Shown here piece after piece: positions 62,401 to 64,000 of a stretch of DNA of 64,000 nucleotides. The DNA comes from Haladaptatus halobius (GTDB lineage: Archaea; Halobacteriota; Halobacteria; Halobacteriales; Haladaptataceae). The stretch spans positions 434,001 to 498,000 of the forward strand of contig NZ_CP085340.1 of assembly GCF_020618475.1 (NCBI RefSeq), in the 5' to 3' direction. Within the stretch, counting starts at the first letter, position 1, and each line of letters starts with the position of its first letter. The notes beneath the pieces are model-generated. The model was given only the letters and a program-made list of their open reading frames with translations, did no database searches and had not been told where the DNA came from. The translations under genes and the position numbers were made by a program.

Positions 62401-63061
62401 GTCGGTCGTCGGCGGAGAGGATTTGAACGCCTACGTCGACGGCGAGGAAGTCGCCACCGTGTTCGTCCGATTGGCACCCGGCGAGAGCGAGAGTACGGTC
62501 CGGTTTGAACTCCCCGATCTCTCGTCCGGGGACCACGAGATACGGATCGGACGGTCGCTGGAGGAGGCGCTTCCCGCGCAGACGATTCGGATCCTTCCGT
62601 CGATGGCGCTCTCTCCAGCTTGGCGGTTCCGGAGAGGCGACGACGCGGCCTGGGCGGCCGCCGAGTACGACGACGGCGACTGGGAGCAGGTCGAACTGCC
62701 CGCGAGCTGGGAGGAACACTCGGGGTACACAGATGACAACGTTTTCGGCTGGTACCGGAAAACGATCACCGTTCCTGCGTCCTGGGAGGAGTATGGCGAG
62801 GATCTGGTGCTCCCCGTCGGCAAAATAGACGACGTCGATCGGACGTTCTTCAACGGGGAAGCGGTCGGCCAAACCGGAAGCTTCCCCGAGGACGGCTTCG
62901 AAACCGCGTGGCAGGTGCCAAGGGTGTACACTGTCCCGACCGAGAACGTCAACTACGGCGGCGAGAACGTCATCGCGATCAGGGTCTACGACGCGGGCGG
63001 CGGCGGCGGTCTCTACGCGGGACCGATCGGTCCCGTTCTCCCCGATTACGACCGGTCCTGA
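59432..63061 (+). CDS. Secreted GH97-type glycoside hydrolase, multi-domain
   Basis: A 1209-residue Tat-secreted protein (RRNFLGGVSG near residue 23). The GH97 N-terminal beta-sandwich spans roughly residues 60-335 (SPDRSIRVTLDVSTGVPTY, LEFRVFDDGLAFRFVLS). The catalytic barrel spans about 345-640 (KYVGIWWTMI, ENGIESVLVEGWNQGWD, GIRSIKNGYVNDDG). A carbohydrate-binding-like insert lies near 690-800 (NYVAVDPNRVESGSSVSWTV), then the GH97 C-terminal strands, a CARDB-like domain near 960-1050 and a GH2-type sugar-binding jelly roll to the end. GH97 enzymes are exo-alpha-glucosidases or galactosidases. The gene is GC-rich, but its promoter region is very AT-rich (59370-59405), suggesting a transferred gene with local control. 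Confidence 0.82.
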   Translation: MTHNPDNNEDCSKELESTVRLDRRNFLGGVSGLFAAAAYTASVPESVAATISNANDADTRTVSSPDRSIRVTLDVSTGVPTYAISFDGTTYLESSMLGFDFQNQPAFGATADGATSTSVTVTGSETGTATEMWDPLWDQYDTVSEEYAYLRVGLAETSAPNRAANLEFRVFDDGLAFRFVLSDDFASNGGKVVVTSENTQFDFTDDYTAWWIGNEFVNPRFEQEYEETALSDVESGTRTARPNGNTIRNGAHTPFTVRADDDAYLSVHEADLTDYATMSLAPRSDAGGTAFAAELAPLPDGTKVSTEPPMATPWRTIQLTRSPGELVESSLIPLLNDELDESVLPTVDGEPDTSWIVPRKYVGIWWTMIAGNANWEYKSDAQIETERGNPAAYIHGARTERMKRYMRFASENGIESVLVEGWNQGWDSFPGSGVTMDFDQSYPDFDLPEVADYGQSITPTVEMTAHNETAGNIVTYEEQILKDDIFRYYEENGIRSIKNGYVNDDGIGHSGDGGTATTSQHSQIAVNHHELVAREAAQNRQLLERHEADKPTGKRRTYPNLASTETIKAQEYDGFGALGSDVGTGHHVTLPFTRMLAGPASYQPGIFDITFNDDTGGQVQTTRAKQLAMYPNYNAGLQMVADRIEAYIDPELTVGELLQAAAGDLGGFITADNWRNAFGTNYVAVDPNRVESGSSVSWTVTDVPSDGTYDLHLRYASAPEENAPRVVDAGEPQATLHVNDSAETITPSFTEYWDDWQVFTTQVKLNEGENIVAIELQYDDSGETFTGDVGGFNLNTVAVTETGVGSPIPEDYVGYTPENENFETEVEFEFLENVPAGGWDDTRVVDAEISEYIVTARRKDDEWYVGAMTDGDSRAVDVPLAFLNPGKGGGKARGPKYVAEIYADGSDARYDENPTDVWTGERIVDPSTTVLVSMAASGGQAIRLRPASGREITERSAYEPPEQEYVSFEAPEAAVSGRSIDVTIAGRNSGSVVGGEDLNAYVDGEEVATVFVRLAPGESESTVRFELPDLSSGDHEIRIGRSLEEALPAQTIRILPSMALSPAWRFRRGDDAAWAAAEYDDGDWEQVELPASWEEHSGYTDDNVFGWYRKTITVPASWEEYGEDLVLPVGKIDDVDRTFFNGEAVGQTGSFPEDGFETAWQVPRVYTVPTENVNYGGENVIAIRVYDAGGGGGLYAGPIGPVLPDYDRS

Positions 63062-63350
63062 ACCGGATGGCCCTCCGGAATAGTCCGGTCGACCGACAAC
63101 GAACACGCACGGCTGTTGAACTGGCCGGAAACGGTCGAATCATCGACGGTCCAACGGCGCGATTTCGAACCCGTTTTTCGATACAGCGCGGTAAATTATA
63201 CTTACAAGTACATAAATATTTACTTGCGCTGCTCGTATATAAAACGGATACAACATGAGAGAACGATTTGCTACGGAACGTTTTCCGACGAGTCCGACAC
63301 GAGGTGGGTGACGTGCGCGCTCACGACGGCCGGTCGGTACCCACGCTTCA

Positions 63351-63776
63351 TTGACTGCCGGGACGGTGCTCACCGGTATCAGCCTGGTCGTCCTCACGCT
63401 CCTGCCCGTCAAAGATCCCTCGCTCTCGATGGTGCGGATCGGAGTGGGGATCCTCTATCTCAGGTTCGTTCCGGAATACGTGCTGTTACAATCCCTCGAT
63501 ACGAAGCTTGCTCCGCTTCAGTTGGTCATCTACGGCGTCGGAGTGAGCCTGGTGTACGACGTGATTTTGGCGCTCGTCGTCAACTTCCTCCTCAGAGCGG
63601 TCGGGATCCCGCGTCCGCTCGACCCGATTCCGATAGTGACGGCGCTCGTCGCGAGCGTATTCGTACTCTATTTCGTGGGGCTTCGACGCGGTTCGTTTGC
63701 TCGATTCGCTGTAGAAAGGTTTGGACAAAGTCCTGTGTATACGGACACTTCCAACCGCCATAGATCGTTGCAGTGA
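63351..63776 (+). pseudogene. DUF1616-like membrane protein fragment
   Basis: A 141-residue frame from TTG 63351 has several hydrophobic helices: ISLVVLTLLPVKDPSLS, then VRIGVGILYLRFVPEYVLL, VIYGVGVSLVYDVILALVVN and TALVASVFVLYFVGL. The FVPEYVLLQSL segment resembles the FLPGYAL motif at the start of DUF1616-type haloarchaeal membrane proteins. The expected soluble C-terminal part is missing and the end is unrelated, so it looks truncated. Confidence 0.5.
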
Positions 63777-63800
63777 TTGGCGTGGTGGCTGATCCCATTC

Positions 63801-64000
63801 GTGCGTAGGAACTACCAACCGGGCGACGAAGTACAGGTCTACGTGTCCAAGACTGATCCCGATAGTGAACACCACGGGAAAGGAGGTACTAGCAAGGATG
63901 TCCTGCAAGACAATCTCGGCGACGAGACTGGGCGCGAACTAGACTCTTATAGCTACCGCATCGAAACCGATAGCGAGGAAATCGATATCTGGTTCCGGCA
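63801..64000 (+). CDS. Small conserved haloarchaeal protein, 3' end outside window
   Basis: Open from GTG 63801 to the window edge: MRRNYQPGDEVQVYVSKTDP, then DSEHHGKGGTSKDVLQDNLG, ELDSYSYRIETDS and IDIWFR. The pattern is that of a small SH3-like beta protein (a PGDEVQV strand followed by a closing WFRH-type strand) seen as a conserved hypothetical in haloarchaea. No stop occurs inside the window. The start codon is the first after the previous fragment. Function unknown. Confidence 0.6.
   Translation, partial: MRRNYQPGDEVQVYVSKTDPDSEHHGKGGTSKDVLQDNLGDETGRELDSYSYRIETDSEEIDIWFR

Noticed and set aside
61562..63106. 514-codon minus-strand open frame opposite the GH97 gene
   Set aside because: It is Arg/Val/Asp-rich without any domain and fully inside the well-supported GH97 gene; an antisense shadow in GC-rich DNA.

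Overview
The window is haloarchaeal (class Halobacteria). The proteins are strongly acidic. Secreted proteins carry twin-arginine signals (RRTFLK, RRSFMQ, RRNFLG). There are typical haloarchaeal families: TrmB, a Bat-type HTH-10 regulator, a PolB remnant and many small winged-helix proteins. Genes often overlap by ATGA, and TATA boxes sit close to starts. Base composition is mosaic: the first 2 kb, 21-22.7 kb, 52.4-55 kb and 59.4-63.1 kb look GC-richer than the rest, which fits an accessory or plasmid-like region built from several imports.

Layout. 1-2.3 kb: the end of a lamin-tail-domain surface protein and a TrmB regulator broken by an inserted element (element A, 2356-3264). 3.3-20.7 kb: a catabolic and transport island with hydantoinase hyuA/hyuB, a carbamoylase-type M20 hydrolase, a luciferase-like oxidoreductase, a branched-chain-amino-acid-type ABC importer (livHMGF plus a separate binding protein), two SDRs, an M20 deacylase, a polysaccharide deacetylase and a class III aminotransferase. 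20.8-22.7 kb: a row of broken genes (aldehyde dehydrogenase, saccharopine dehydrogenase, PolB). 23.4-24.6 kb: element B, a decayed relative of A. 24.7-42.8 kb: a D-amino-acid/peptide utilisation island with two D-aminoacylases (one with an in-frame stop), an MlrC-type M81 hydrolase, a complete Dpp/Opp importer with an apparently circularly permuted binding protein, an enolase-superfamily epimerase, and DgcN/DgcA for D-glutamate. 44.2-47.1 kb: element C, an apparently complete multigene version of A/B. 47.3-59.4 kb: an accessory zone with a radical-SAM/TcmP pair, a probable HTH/PemK toxin-antitoxin pair, an acetamidase, a ZIP transporter, and many gene fragments including a tRNA 3' half. 59.4-63.1 kb: a large secreted GH97-type glycosidase. 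The end holds a membrane-protein fragment and an open partial gene.

How it works together. The eastern island reads as import of peptides or N-acylated D-amino-acid compounds (Dpp), cleavage (M81, D-aminoacylase), racemisation (enolase superfamily) and entry of D-glutamate through N-acetylation (DgcN/DgcA). At least five, possibly six, starts in this island share a GC-rich dyad around a TATA core 30-40 bp upstream, so the island is probably one regulon.

Most novel signal. Elements A, B and C share one layout. A coiled-coil protein gene ends inside an inverted palindrome, followed by three hairpin structures in the same order and then a second inverted copy of that palindrome. Structure is kept while sequence changes, and the palindrome sequence differs between A/B and C along with the protein C-terminal domain. 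In C this is attached to a tightly overlapping operon whose 5' end also folds. I propose it as a candidate undescribed mobile or replicon-like element; its function is unknown.
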